The notes under the pieces were generated by a model. That model was not told where the DNA came from. It ran no database searches and saw nothing but the letters and a program-made list of their open reading frames with translations. From Prorocentrum cordatum (lineage: Eukaryota > Sar > Dinophyceae > Prorocentrales > Prorocentraceae), in NCBI GenBank assembly GCA_963575745.1, contig CAUYUJ010014326.1, positions 344,001 through 408,000 of the forward strand: a DNA stretch of 64,000 nt, written 5' to 3'. Below, piece by piece: positions 43,881-55,269 of this stretch. Numbering within the stretch: the stretch's first letter is position 1; every line of letters starts with the position of its first letter. Made by a program: the position numbers and the translations under genes.

Positions 43881-43998
43881 GGGCACTGCCCCAAAGTGGC
43901 GAAACGCGAATCTCAGCCGACGGACCAATCACCTCTTCAGAACCCGAAGCCGGGGCTGCGCGCCGCCCCCCTCCCCCTCCCCGCCTTGGGCGCAACGA

Positions 43999-44065
43999 CA
44001 AAATGAATGTATATACATATATATGTGTATATACATATTTGTGTATATATATATATATATATCTT
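43999..44065. repeat. (TA)n/(TATG) microsatellite
   Basis: ATATACATATATATGTGTAT-like sequence, at the 5' side of the preceding exon. Confidence 0.95.
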
Positions 44066-44094
44066 TTCCATGCACGCGCGCAACTTAGATGGTG

Positions 44095-44470
44095 ACCGAT
44101 ATCGGTCGCGAGCGATGCATGGCCCGCAGAAGACACGCGCGCAACGTGTAAAAGGGATCGGGCAATGGCGAAGCCGATAGATCAGACTCGATCGTCGCTT
44201 TGTCAGTGGGCGATAAGTTGCGACACTCTCGCATGAGAAAGCGCGCGAGGCATGTGTCCCACAACTCGTCCAGCACTGCCGTCAATTCCCCTGCCGCCAG
44301 GTTCGGTGCCCTTCTCCCTGCCGTGGGGCAGGCGCACGGAGATGCGCCCACCAACTTCTGCCAAGTCACGAACGATTCTTTGTTGGCGTGGCACGGGCAT
44401 CCCTCGGGCCAATGCATGAGATGGAGCAAGACCGTCAATCCTACCGGCCCTCTTAGAGCGCGAGTGGTCT
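44095..44470. other. possible minus-strand exon, weak
   Basis: The minus strand is open and moderately protein-like (ELTAVLDELWDTCLARFLMR, then ECRNLSPTDKATIESDL). It may be an exon of gene A or of a decayed copy; borders and frame relation to the neighbours are unclear. Confidence 0.3.
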
Positions 44471-44539
44471 AGAAAGATTCTTTTTTTTCCAACCTCCCTT
44501 CTTCCCCTTGGAGGAGGGGTTTACCCCCCCCTGCCCCCT

Positions 44540-45155
44540 CCCCTCCAAGATAGCCCAAGATAGCCAACATGACTCAAGATAGCTCCCAACGTGTCTACAA
44601 GAGGCTCCAAGACCGCCCCAAGATGGCTCCACGTGATCACAGAGCCCCCCAAGGACACCCCCGAAAGGGAGATGCCAAACCCCTTCAAACACCTCAGGGC
44701 ATCAATGGTTGTTGTTGGCCTCTTGCTTTTTTTCGCGTCTGAATGTTTTCTGAGGGCCCTCTTGGGCCCTTCCCAGGGCCCTCGGATGGGGCCCGAGAGA
44801 GCCCCAAGACGGCTCCAAGAGGGCCCCAAGAGAGTCCCATACCAACTCTACGCATACAATTGGTTTGGGGCCCTCTTAGGTCCCTGTTGGGGCCTTCTTG
44901 GGCCCCCTCTCGGGGTCCTCTCGGGGTCCTCTTGGGGCCCTCTTGGAGCCGTATTGGGGGTCCTCTTGGACACTTCCCAAGGCCCTCGGAGGGGCCCAAG
45001 AGAGCCCCAAGACGGCTCCAAGAGGGCCCCAAAGGGAGCCCCAAACCAGCTCGATGCATAGAGTTGGTTTTGGGCCCTCTTGGAGCCCTGTTGGAAGCCT
45101 CTCGGAGTCCTCTCGGCGTCCTCTCGGGGCCCTCTTGGCTCAAGTCGTCATCGTC
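44540..45155. repeat. GGGCCCTCTTGG palindromic array
   Basis: Same architecture as 35340-36440. Blocks of CCCCAAGA units face blocks of TCTTGGGGCC units around two related centres, near 44850 (CCATACCAACTC ... AATTGGTTTGGGG) and near 45057 (CCCCAAACCAGCTC ... GAGTTGGTTTTGGG). Confidence 0.88.
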
Positions 45156-45249
45156 GTCATCGTCATCGTCGTCGTCGCCCTCCCGAGCCTGGACAAAGAG
45201 CGCAGACCGACAACTCCCGATAACCAGTGCACTTCGCAAAGGTGGTTGT

Positions 45250-45790
45250 TTTAGGATGGGCTGGGCATTCGCGAAGCGTGAATAATATCTCCATCGCCAT
45301 GGCGCGGTACGCCCAAAAAAATCTGACTGAATCGTTTCGTTGACTCTCAACACGTCTAATCGCCAAGCATCGTGTTTCCCGCGTTTGGACATTTGTTTCG
45401 CTGTGGGCACCTTCCCCTTGCAATACTTCCGTAAATTCCAAAACTCCCTCAGCTCCTCCTGCGCCCCACCCAGCTCAGCGCACGCATTCGCAACGCTGCC
45501 CCATCTCTTCTCATGCGCAGTTGAAGCTACCCCGTCCAGCACGTGGCGCTGTTGGTATCCGGGGGGGTCCTTAAAACATGTCTCCTTCAGCCGCTCGCGG
45601 GTGTGGGGCTGCCGGGCCAACCGAACAACGCCTTTCAGTTTTTCGATGAATGTCTTCCAATAAGGCATGGCCTGACTGAGCTGGTCAATGGCGTTGTCGA
45701 AAATGTGCAGTAAACCTACGAGCGGTCTGATTCTGCGAACTCTCACCCTCTCAATTCGCACTGGCGCCTGCCCCCTGGGCCCTGGGGGCC
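45250..45790 (-). CDS. gene A, internal exon
   Basis: The minus strand reads RRIRPLVGLLHIFDNAIDQL, then AMPYWKTFIEKLKGVVRLAR, RERLKETCFKDPPGYQQRHV, ASTAHEKRWGSVANACAELG, AQEELREFWNLRKYCKGKVP and LDVLRVNETIQSDFFG. The 'EKRWGSV' block resembles an E-W/K-R-W-G motif in long repeated dinoflagellate proteins of unknown function. Bounded by TA-rich and GGGCCC-array DNA, taken as introns. Confidence 0.55.
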
Positions 45791-45954
45791 AGAGCTCAGG
45801 GAAAAGAGCGGGGGGGTCGGGGCGAACGTGAAGCCGAACGAGGGCGGCCCAGGCACGTTGGACTCGCCTTGCCCACCCACCCCGCAATATCCCGGCGCCC
45901 GTTCGCCCACGCCCCACCCCCGAATGCATATGTTTGTGCGTGTGGACACGCGCG

Positions 45955-45960
45955 ACGCGC

Positions 45961-46002
<42 letters not shown>

Positions 46003-46213
46003 GGATGTACACGTATGTATGCATATATGTATACATGTGTATATGGGCATATGTGCGTATATATACACATATGCCAACAAACATACATACACATATGCCA
46101 CATAGGCGATCTATCTCTCTCCCTATATATATACATATATGCATGTACGCGTGTATGTTTAATCCGAATATAATGAAGGTTGCATGCGTGCATGTGCATA
46201 TATATATATATAC
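45955..46213. repeat. (TA)n/(TATG)n microsatellites
   Basis: Pure TA at about 45962-45995, then degenerate TATG/TACA to 46150 and TA again at 46199-46212. Confidence 0.95.
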
Positions 46214-46250
46214 TAGAACCACGCGCGCGCTTCGCGCGCTTAGGTTCTAG
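46213..46250. repeat. hairpin CTAGAACC ... GGTTCTAG
   Basis: CTAGAACC (46213-46220) pairs with GGTTCTAG (46243-46250), and inner GCGCGC runs pair around a CTTC loop. Confidence 0.85.
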
Positions 46251-46284
46251 CTAGGATCGTCACCCAGGATACGAGTACTGGAAC

Positions 46285-46925
46285 CCTCATGGGATTTTTT
46301 GGGGGGCCTCGTCGCCCGGCCGCTCGCTGGGAGTTTGACGTAGCTTCTCGGGAGCCTCTGAACCTGTCAGGGGCCTCCTGGAAGCAGGATCGAAGCATTT
46401 TGGGGGCCGATTTGAGGCTTCTCGGGGCCTCCTTTGGCCCTCTTCGGGGTCTCCTGGGGCATCTTGAGGGGCCTCCTTGGGGCCTCCTGGCGGCCTCTTG
46501 GGGCGGAAGGCTCGAGCTTGCGGTTCGCGGTCCCTCTCTGGGCCCCCTCTTGGGCCCGTCTTGGGGCCCTCTTGGGCCATCTTGGGCGCCTCTTGGGCCG
46601 TCTTGGGGCCCTCTTGGGTTGTCCTGGGGCCCTCTTGGAAGCTTCTTGGGCTGTCTTGGGGCGGTCTTGGGCGCCTCTTGGGCCGTCCTGTAACGTCGGA
46701 AAGCCCAAAAGGCAACTTTGTGAAAAATGTACGTTTTACGAAGGGAATGGACCAATGTGTGCGTCTAGGGGCCCTCTTGGGACGCATGTTGGAGACTTCT
46801 TGGGGCGTCTTGGGGGCGTCCTTGGACGTCTGGAGGCCATCTTCAGCATCAGGGAGCCCTCTTGGAGGCCTCTTGGAAGTTTCTTGGGCCGTCTTGGGCG
46901 CTTCTGGACCGGGGAGGCCTCCGGC
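46285..46925. repeat. TCTTGGGGCC-type degenerate array
   Basis: CCTCTTGGGGCCGTCTTGGG-like units for about 640 bp, interrupted near 46690-46770 by an A/T-rich core (AACGTCGGAAAGCCCAAAAG), the inverse of the cores at 13.9, 16.7, 23.6 and 53.8 kb. Confidence 0.85.
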
Positions 46926-47008
46926 AAGCCCCGACGAGCCCCCGGGCCCCCCGGGGCCCACATTTGCGGTCGGGGCCCCGGCCCCGGGCCCCCAGACCCG
47001 GTGCGCCG

Positions 47009-47009
<1 letters not shown>

Positions 47010-47053
<44 letters not shown>

Positions 47054-47068
47054 TATATATATATATGC
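47010..47068. repeat. (TA)n microsatellite
   Basis: About 25 TA/TATG units. Confidence 0.95.
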
Positions 47069-47369
47069 GCGCATGCAGGTGCACGCATGTGCACCTGCAT
47101 ACACGCGCGCACGGTGGGCGCTAGCGCAGCGCAGGCCTCATCACGACACAGCGGGCCCCCTCCTCTCAACTCCCCCCTTGCGGGATCCAGCCCCCGTGGA
47201 GGCCTGCGTCGCGCGCTGCGCCTTGATGGAGCCGCTGGGGCCCCTGGCGGAGACGCTCCAGGCACCGGCGCCTCGCGCGAGCGCAGCGCCCATGGGGGGC
47301 AGATCATTGTGCCGCGGCTGCTGCCTGCTGGACGTTGCTTGGGGCCCCGGGGGGCCAGGGCAATTCAAG

Positions 47370-47620
47370 GGAGAAGTCAGATCGACGACGTCGGCGTCGA
47401 TTTCTCGCGACGCCCCGGGGCCCGGGCCCGCTGGCTCAGCTGGCTCCCCCGATATCTCTGGGAATTCGATGTTCGGATCCGATTGGAAAAGAAAAGCCAC
47501 GTCTCCCGCGACGTCCTGGGCCGCGTCGGCGGGGTCAGGGCGCATCTGGGAGGGCGGCGAGTCCCCCCCTCGCCACTGCGCACTCCCGGCAAAAGCACAC
47601 TGAGGATGGACGGGGCACGG
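47370..47620 (-). CDS. gene A, small exon with VVDLT motif
   Basis: The minus strand reads AQDVAGDVAFLFQSDPNIEF, then PEISGEPAEP, and REIDADVVDLTSPLN. ADVVDLTSP fits the SUMO-interaction motif core, the same VVDLT as in gene B. Flanks are low complexity. Exact borders unknown. Confidence 0.4.
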
Positions 47621-47949
47621 ATGAAGGGGATGGGGGGGGGGGGGCGCGGGCATGGGGGGGGGGGCGGGGGAACCGGGGATGGACGAGCGGGCCGGGAAGG
47701 GGGGGGTGGGGAGAGGGCAGGCGGAGGGAGGCAGGGGGGGGCGGGGGAGGTCTAAGAAGAAGAGGAGAAGAAGAAGTCGCCGGGAACCGCCCCGGACGAG
47801 AGCGGGGGAGAAGAGGGTGGAACGCGGGGAAGACGAAGAGAGGGTCGGGGGGTCGAGGGCGGCTGCCCCCCGCGCCCGCGCGCGTCGCCGAGGCCGCGGG
47901 CCAAGGCGGTCGACCGCTGAGCGTGGAGCGCGCGGGTGAGACGGCGCCG

Positions 47950-49378
<1,429 letters not shown>

Positions 49379-49494
49379 AGAGGCCGGCCCGTCGCGCGGG
49401 GCCCTGAAGGGGCGATGGGCGACGGGTGGTGGTGGAAGGGAAGGGGGGGGAGAGGGGAAGAGAAGCGGGGGGGGGGGCCCGCGCCCGACGGCCC

Positions 49495-50045
49495 TCTGCG
49501 TCTACGTCGATCACTCGAGCCCAGTTGAAGAAAGCATTGATCCTGAACGGCTTGGCACATGCGATGTGGTGCTCGTCGCCGAAATCGGCGGTGAAAGAAA
49601 CAATGCTGTTCAAGGTCTGGACGCAGCGTGCCCATCCGCATTCCAAGAAGTGTTGATGAAGAAGGCAATGCATTTTGTGTTTGACTCCAGCACCCGCCGA
49701 CCCCAAACCCAAAAGGCGCGCACGCAGCGTATGCCAATTTGCTTTTCACAAAGGAGACGGCATCGGCCAACTCGGCGTTCACGTCGCCATCGTCGTCGTC
49801 TGGGTCGGTCGCCTGGGCACTCGTCGCCTGGGCAATGAATGTAGTGTAACGATGCAAATCGAGCATGTCCGACTGAGTGACTTTGCAGATCCAAGTGTTG
49901 AGTAGGTTTTGTTTTCCCACTGGGCTGCTATCGCAGCTCTGGTGCACAGAAACAATGTTCCCTGCCATGATGCGCTCGTTCTCATCGCGCATGTGCAACA
50001 AGAAGGCAACGTCCAAACTAAGCTTGTGCCGCTTGAGAGTGGAAG
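49495..50045 (-). CDS. gene A, internal exon(s) with a frame change
   Basis: The minus strand reads HKLSLDVAFLLHMRDENERI, then MAGNIVSVHQSCDSSPVGKQ, LLNTWICKVTQSDMLDLHRY, an acidic DPDDDDGDVNAELADAVSFV and KSKLAYAACAPFGFG. Near 49705 the good frame changes to HKMHCLLHQHFLECGWARCV, VSFTADFGDEHHIACAKPFR and FNWARVIDVDAEG. A one-base indel or an unrecognised small intron separates them. No known domain. Confidence 0.55.
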
Positions 50046-50104
50046 GCGACGGCGCTGCGCCCTGCTGGGCGCCCCAACCGACCCTGGCGGCCAGACGTCG
50101 AGGC

Positions 50105-50116
50105 GGGGGGGAGAGC

Positions 50117-50147
<31 letters not shown>

Positions 50148-50200
50148 GCGGGGGGGGGGGGTGGGGGGGTGGTCCAGAGGAGGGGGGGGGCCGAGGGAAG
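50105..50200. repeat. extreme poly-G tract
   Basis: A run of some 30 G followed by C, 10-11 more G, and further G7-G9 runs within 80 bp. On the gene A sense strand it is poly-C inside an intron. Confidence 0.95.
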
Positions 50201-50249
50201 AAGGGGGGGAACGGGGGTCGGCGAGCCAGGCGCGACCCCCAGGAACCAC

Positions 50250-50930
50250 ATTTCTCGACCCAACGGTCCTTGCTCAAAGCGTTTCTGACCAGGGTATCAG
50301 CGATTGACGGGGGGGCTGCTACCCTGATGGAATGAACGATAGCGTCTTTCAGCTTATCGTAGTTATCAATTGAGGACGCCATCAACAACGCACGCAATAA
50401 AAATTGAAAGTCGTAGCCCCATTGCCTGATTCGGAAAACTTTGTTTGATGCGGGGCTCAAGCTCGAGGACATGCTGCGCGCCCAGCCCACGCAATTTTCC
50501 CACTCCTCTAGCTCGGCTGGATTTGGATCAGGGATGCGGCCAACCGCTGTGCACACAGCCTGGGCGACTCGTTTCAACGTGCCCTCGTTCATTTCGGGAT
50601 CCCATGGAATTGACGAGCTGCACGGCTGGTCGGGCTGGTCGTGCTCCTTGTTCCGCTTAGCTCGGGCACGATGGGACCTGTCGTTAAATTCAAGCATGCG
50701 GGACCCTGGCGGCAACAGTGCTTCCAATCGCCCCCGGAGACTTCTAGGATTGAAGAACTTCGCGCTCCTGCCCTCCAGCGGCCAGGCACGCGCGCGCCAG
50801 CCCCCTTCCGCTCTCCCCAGCAACGCGCCGTGAGCAACAATAGGAAGCTGGAGGCCTAGATCTGGCACTTCACGTGAGATACCGTACGTCTCGGCACAGG
50901 CCGCGAGCTTGTCCGAGACCGCCCTGCCCC
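50250..50930 (-). CDS. gene A, second exon
   Basis: The minus strand reads DKLAACAETYGISREVPDLG, then QLPIVAHGALLG, KFFNPRSLRGRLEALLPPGS, MLEFNDRSHRARAKRNKEHD, GTLKRVAQAVCTAVGRIPDP, ELEEWENCVGWARSMSSSLS, NKVFRIRQWGYDFQFLLRAL and IADTLVRNALSKDRWVEKCG. The 'NPxSLRGxL' block recalls long repeated dinoflagellate proteins of unknown function. The 3' end is near 50247, where a GT lies, before the poly-C intron. Confidence 0.55.
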
Positions 50931-51155
50931 GCCCCGCCACCCCTGACCCATGTTCAGCCCCGCCCTCCGCCCCTGTTTCGATCGCCTGCGAGTCGGGCGA
51001 GGAGGGCGAGGTAGAGCGGGGCAAGAAAAAAGCAGCGTCGGAAGCCCGGGGGGCGGGGGGGGCGGGGGCGGGGCAATGGAAGGGAGGGGGGCCGTAGGAG
51101 GAGGAGCGGGCTCTGAGGAAGACAGGGGGCCCAATGCGCCGCCGCCCCCGCCCAC

Positions 51156-51206
51156 CTCCAAGTAGCCACGCAATCGTTGGCCACGTTCTGCGGCGCGACG
51201 AACCAT
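51156..51206 (-). CDS. gene A, first exon (start codon)
   Basis: ATG at 51206 gives MVRRAAERGQRLRGYLE, followed directly by a GT donor (GTGGGC at 51155), phase 0. A C-rich intron leads to the next exon near 50930. Chosen as the start because it is the nearest upstream ATG with a good donor; could be wrong. Confidence 0.4.
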
Positions 51207-51209
51207 AGA

Positions 51210-52320
51210 GCCCTGGCAGGCGCGGGAAGCACGGCCAGGGCGCGCGAAAAGAGGACGGCGAAGGTTGAAGGTTGTGCTCAATGGTTGGGGGATCTCACGT
51301 CCGATTGGGGGCGGCCGCTGCTCTCCGCGGATCAAGACAGAGTAGGGCGACGAGAAGGAGGTGGGCGGGGGGCGGGCGAGGCGGAAGCGACAAGGACGAC
51401 GGAGAGGGCGCGCCGGCTTGGCAGAGGCAGCGCGCGCGCAGAGAAAAGAACCGGTTGGCCGGGCACGCGAAGATGGGGGGCGGGGTTGCAGAAGAAGGTC
51501 AAGGCAAGGTTGGGGAAGACGGCGACGACGACAAGGACGAGGAATGCCGAGGCGGGCGACGACGAGGGGGGCGAAGCGGAGGATGACGCGCCTCTCCTTC
51601 CTACACGTTCTGTGCCACACTTCTTCGTTCTGTCTATTTTATTCAGCGATCCCGAGTCGCCGTCTCCATGCAGGATCTCTCAGAAGCTCCTCTCTACATC
51701 TTCCCCCACTCGACTCAGAGGGCCCCACTCCGCCTCGTCGTGATCCCCCTTCCCTCCCCCTCCCACGACGGGGCGGCGCGGGGGTCCTTGGGCGGTCGCC
51801 GGCGCGAAAGGTGCCCGGCAACATAATGTAGTCAACGACCTTCATGAAGGCCAAAGTTTCTCCTGCGGGCCCCGGAAAAGCAGCCGCGGCAAATCGTCGA
51901 ACGAGAGAGCTTGATCCGAGTGGCGCCCGGCGCCGTTCGGATCGAGCTCTCTCGTTCGATCGCACAATGGAACAGCAAACCTGTCCGTTCGATCAGTTCG
52001 ATCCTGGAGCTATCAAACCCCGACATTCTAATACTTCGTCCTGCTCAGCCGTGAGGACTCGGAACTTTGAACACGCGCGACCGGGGCGATGCAAAAAATC
52101 AGCGTCAAATAACCCAAGCCCCACCAATTTGTGCCGGCAACTTCGGAAATATGTGTCCCAGAACGCGGTGCACACGTGGCCGTCGGGGCCGCGCGAAGGA
52201 ACATCTCGGCCTCCCCATGCCAGCCGCACCTCATCTTGGCACCGTGTAGCTCCCCCGCCTCCCATCTCAACATGCCCAGGCACGTTCCGACTGCGGCGTC
52301 TCGCCCAAGACCCTTTTCGA
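51210..52320. other. no gene seen
   Basis: GC-rich DNA upstream of gene A. Apart from the palindrome at 51897-51959 there is no repeat or protein-like frame. Promoter elements cannot be recognised in dinoflagellate DNA by eye. Confidence 0.55.
51897..51959. repeat. 23-bp inverted repeat around a GGCGCC loop
   Basis: TCGAACGAGAGAGCTTGATC plus CGA (51897-51919) pairs with 51937-51959 with one mismatch. The 17-bp loop contains GGCGCCCGGCGCC, itself self-complementary. Confidence 0.93.
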
Positions 52321-52322
52321 GG

Positions 52323-52433
52323 GTTGACAAAAGTGCCCCTGGCCCGAGGTGCCCCCAGCTGTTCGCGCAATTTTGGGGCCCCCAGGGCCTGGAGGTCCAG
52401 GGGGCACTTCGGGCCAGGGGCACTTTTGACAAC
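52323..52433. repeat. foldback: 34-bp arms, 43-bp loop
   Basis: GTTGACAAAAGTGCCCCTGG and the next 14 bases (52323-52356) pair with 52400-52433 with two mismatches in 34. Confidence 0.93.
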
Positions 52434-52649
52434 GCCCGCCAGTTCCTGTCACTCATGCAACCCCCCACCCCTCCCACCCCGCCCGCCGCAGCAAATCTTG
52501 TGCAGGCGGTCTCTCTGCCGATCCGTCCAGCCTCTCCGCCATCGCCGGGCGGCCGCTGGGCTCGGCAGATACGTCCACGCCACCACGGGCATGGCAGCCA
52601 AACGGCTGGCGGCGAAATCGCGGCCTGCGCGCTCCCTCCCTTTCCCCGT

Positions 52650-53200
52650 CTACCGCCCCGTCCAAGGCACTCGGCCATTGAGAGAACCATTTCTGGCTGG
52701 GCCCCTTGGGGGCCCGTGGGCCTGTGCGCCCGCGCTCTCGGCCATTGGAAAATCATGCGTGGCTGGGCCGCCCCTCTGGGTACCTAAGGCGTCGAAAAAT
52801 CGTTTCTGGATGAGCATCCAGGAATCCAGGAAACTCGGGCGATTCGTTGCGTGATTCGACTGCCCCCCCCCGGGGAGTTCGAGCGTCGAACAAGGATCGG
52901 CTTGGGCCGAGCATATCATTATTTCTGGCGCTCTGTTGCAATAACTTTCTCTGACCACCCCTCTTTGAATCTCCGTCGTCAGAAAATCGTTTCTGGCTGG
53001 GCGTCCAGGTCGCTCAGTCGCTCGGGCGTTTTTTTGCATTATTTTTCTCCGATCTGGGGATCTCGATGGTCGAAAAATCGGTTCTGGCTGGGCGTCCAAG
53101 CATCCTCTGGGGCGATGTTTTGCGTGACTTCTCTCTCGCCACCCCTACTGGGATCTCGGTCCAAAACAAATCTATCTGGCTGGTCATCAAGTTGCACGCG
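52650..53200. repeat. degenerate ~60-100 bp repeat with TCGTTTCTGGCTGGGC
   Basis: A GAAAATCGTTTCTGGCTGGG-like block recurs near 52690, 52747, 52797, 52985, 53075 and 53165, with CGTCCAGG/GCATCC following. Spacing is irregular and copies are diverged. Confidence 0.75.
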
Positions 53201-53264
53201 TGCGATCGCGTGAACAAGTAAGGCCCAGACAGAAGTTCGCTTAGATGACCTTTACTGCGGGCAT

Positions 53265-53920
53265 TACCAGCTTCCACAACGGCTAGGGGAACACATGGTC
53301 CGATAGCTTGGCCAAGCTCGAGCCCAACTTTCGGCCACACATGCGCGTCCAAAAAAGCAGGGGGCGGCGGTGATTCGCCGTAGGCGTCTTCGATCCGCCG
53401 CCCCCTGGTTGTTTCTGGTTCTTTTTGAGACTCCTCCCTGGGCTTCAACCGATCCCGCCGGCCTCCCGGAAAGCCGCAGAGGCACTTCAACGTCCAGAAA
53501 GAATCCTCCCAAGACGGCCCAAGATGGTCCTAAGACGGCCAAGAGGGCCCAAGATGCCTCCGAGACGGCCTAGATGGCCCCAAGAGAGCCCAATATGGCC
53601 CCAAGATACACCCAAGACGGCCCAAGATGCACCTAATACGCCCCAAGACCGCCTCAAGAGGGCTCAAGACAGCACAAGAGGCCCCCAGGAGGCCAGCAAG
53701 ACGGCCCGAGAGGCCTCAAAGAGGTCATCCAGGGAAGCCCGCAGAGGCCAAAATCATTGATTCACTTTCAAAAGCGAAGGATTTTGGCATGTGCTTATTT
53801 TCGGCTTCCCGACGGCCAAAGAGCCCCCAAAAATCGCCCCAAGATTCCAAGAGGCTGTAAAAATTGCCCCATAACGGCCCAAGAGGCCCCCAAGACGGCC
53901 CCAAGATCCTAGATGGGACC
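53265..53920. repeat. ~0.7-kb dispersed repeat, copy 2
   Basis: TTCCACAACGGCTAGGGGAA, GGGGGCGGCGGTGATTCGCC, GTCTTCGATCCGCCGCCCCC, then CAAGACGGCCCAAGATG-type units, then TGCTTATTTTCGGCTTCCCG and a second array: same order as 23040-24000 with roughly 85% identity in the first 135 bp by eye. Confidence 0.87.
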
Positions 53921-53936
53921 GGAGCAGATGGTGTCG

Positions 53937-54080
53937 GAGGATCGCACCGCATCACCGATGCATCGACAATGCATCGGCAATGCATCTTCGACGTCGGCGA
54001 CGTATCGGCGCCGTCGGCGTAGAGGAAATCGGGCTCCACATCGAGCCGCATCGCCGATGCATCGGCGATGCGGCGCGATC
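53937..54080. repeat. CGATGCATCG cluster with a perfect 30-bp palindrome
   Basis: GATGCATCG-like units recur five or more times. At 54045-54074 GCCGCATCGCCGATG is followed by its exact reverse complement. Confidence 0.93.
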
Positions 54081-54099
54081 CTCGGACCCCATCTACTCT

Positions 54100-54560
54100 G
54101 ACCCCATCTGGGAAGCCTAGACAATCGCAATCCACCACGACCCCAACCTTGATCTGATTCTCTCCGGTTTGCGCTTCCCGCGCCCAGTGGCCGCCGCGCG
54201 CGGCGCTGGCGCGAGGATCGCGATGATGCGCCGAGGCAGGGGATGCAGAGGAGAGTAGATAGTTTCTCACCGAGTCGGGGTGCTCAGAGAGAGGCTGGGG
54301 GGAGGCAGGGCGGGAAAGGGTGGCGGAGGAGAGAAGGCGGCTAAGGGCCGCAATGCTCTCGCCAGGGCGCTCCCCAGTGCAGGCGAGTCGTGCCCCGGTT
54401 TCCGGTCGCCAGCCCGCTACTTCGACCAGGTGTACGACGCCAGAGCAGCGCCGCCTGGCATGCGCGGCCACGCCGCTCGCAGCCGCGACGGCAGGGAGCG
54501 CGGTGAGAGCAGCCAGTTGCAGTCAGAGCAGCGGCGGTGGGGGGGAAAGGAAGGGTGAGG
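54100..54560. other. no gene seen
   Basis: Mixed GC-rich sequence with Arg/Ala-rich frames only. Confidence 0.55.
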
Positions 54561-54587
54561 GTAACTTACGATTGTGCATGTTGCGAC

Positions 54588-55020
54588 TGGCCTCCTCCTC
54601 CTCCTCCTCCTCCTCCTCCTCTTCTTCGTCTTCTCATTTTTATTCTTAGTATTACGATTGTTCTTGAGTATTCTTATTATTATGCTTCTTAGTATTGTTA
54701 GTATTATGTTCATTTCTATTCTTAATGTTCTTAGTATTACGAGTACTATAGTTATTATTATTACTACTATTCGTAGTTTCATTCTTATTATTCTTCATAT
54801 TATTATTATGTGTTCTTCTAATTCTAATACTCTGACTAATATTCGTATTAGTATTGTTCTTCTTCTTATTATTACTAGAAGAAGTAATATTATTGCTAAT
54901 ATGAGTACTAAAGAAATACTAGTATTAGTTGTATTTGTCTTTTCTTCTTCTTCTTATTCTTCGTCTTCTTCTTTTTCCTCCTCCTCCTCCTCCTCCTCCT
55001 CCTCATCCCCCGCCAGGGAT
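54588..55020. repeat. CTC tract plus AT-rich degenerate TTAGTATT repeat
   Basis: (CTC)n at 54592-54622, then about 290 bp of ATTCTTAGTATTA-like units with markedly low GC, then (CTT)n and (CTC)n to 55010. Confidence 0.9.
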
Positions 55021-55139
55021 CAGGAGAGATTGTAGCAGCGCACAGAGGTAGACCTCCAGACGCGCGCCCACCCAGGGAAGGGGGGGCACAGGCGTTCTTG
55101 GCCCAGGGCGTCCCCAGATTTACGCGCCATGTATTCATC

Positions 55140-55215
55140 TTCCTTCTCCTCCTCCTGCTCCTCCTCCCCCTCCTCCTCCCCCTCCTCCTCCTCGTCTTCC
55201 TCCTCCTCCTCGACC
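55140..55215. repeat. (CTC)n tract
   Basis: TCCTCCTCC units for about 75 bp, just 3' (minus sense) of the secreted-domain exon. Confidence 0.9.
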
Positions 55216-55269
55216 CTCCAGGCCTCGTAGGGATCTGCTCCAGGTCCTTGGGGCCTCCCGGGGTCCCGG

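Noticed and set aside
45131-45144. Relict spliced-leader sequence (TTGGCTCAAG)
   Set aside because: Matches only the last 10 bases of the dinoflagellate spliced leader and lies in a CTCTTGG-type array, where such a match arises by chance. GGCTCAAG near 2405 is likewise in a repeat.
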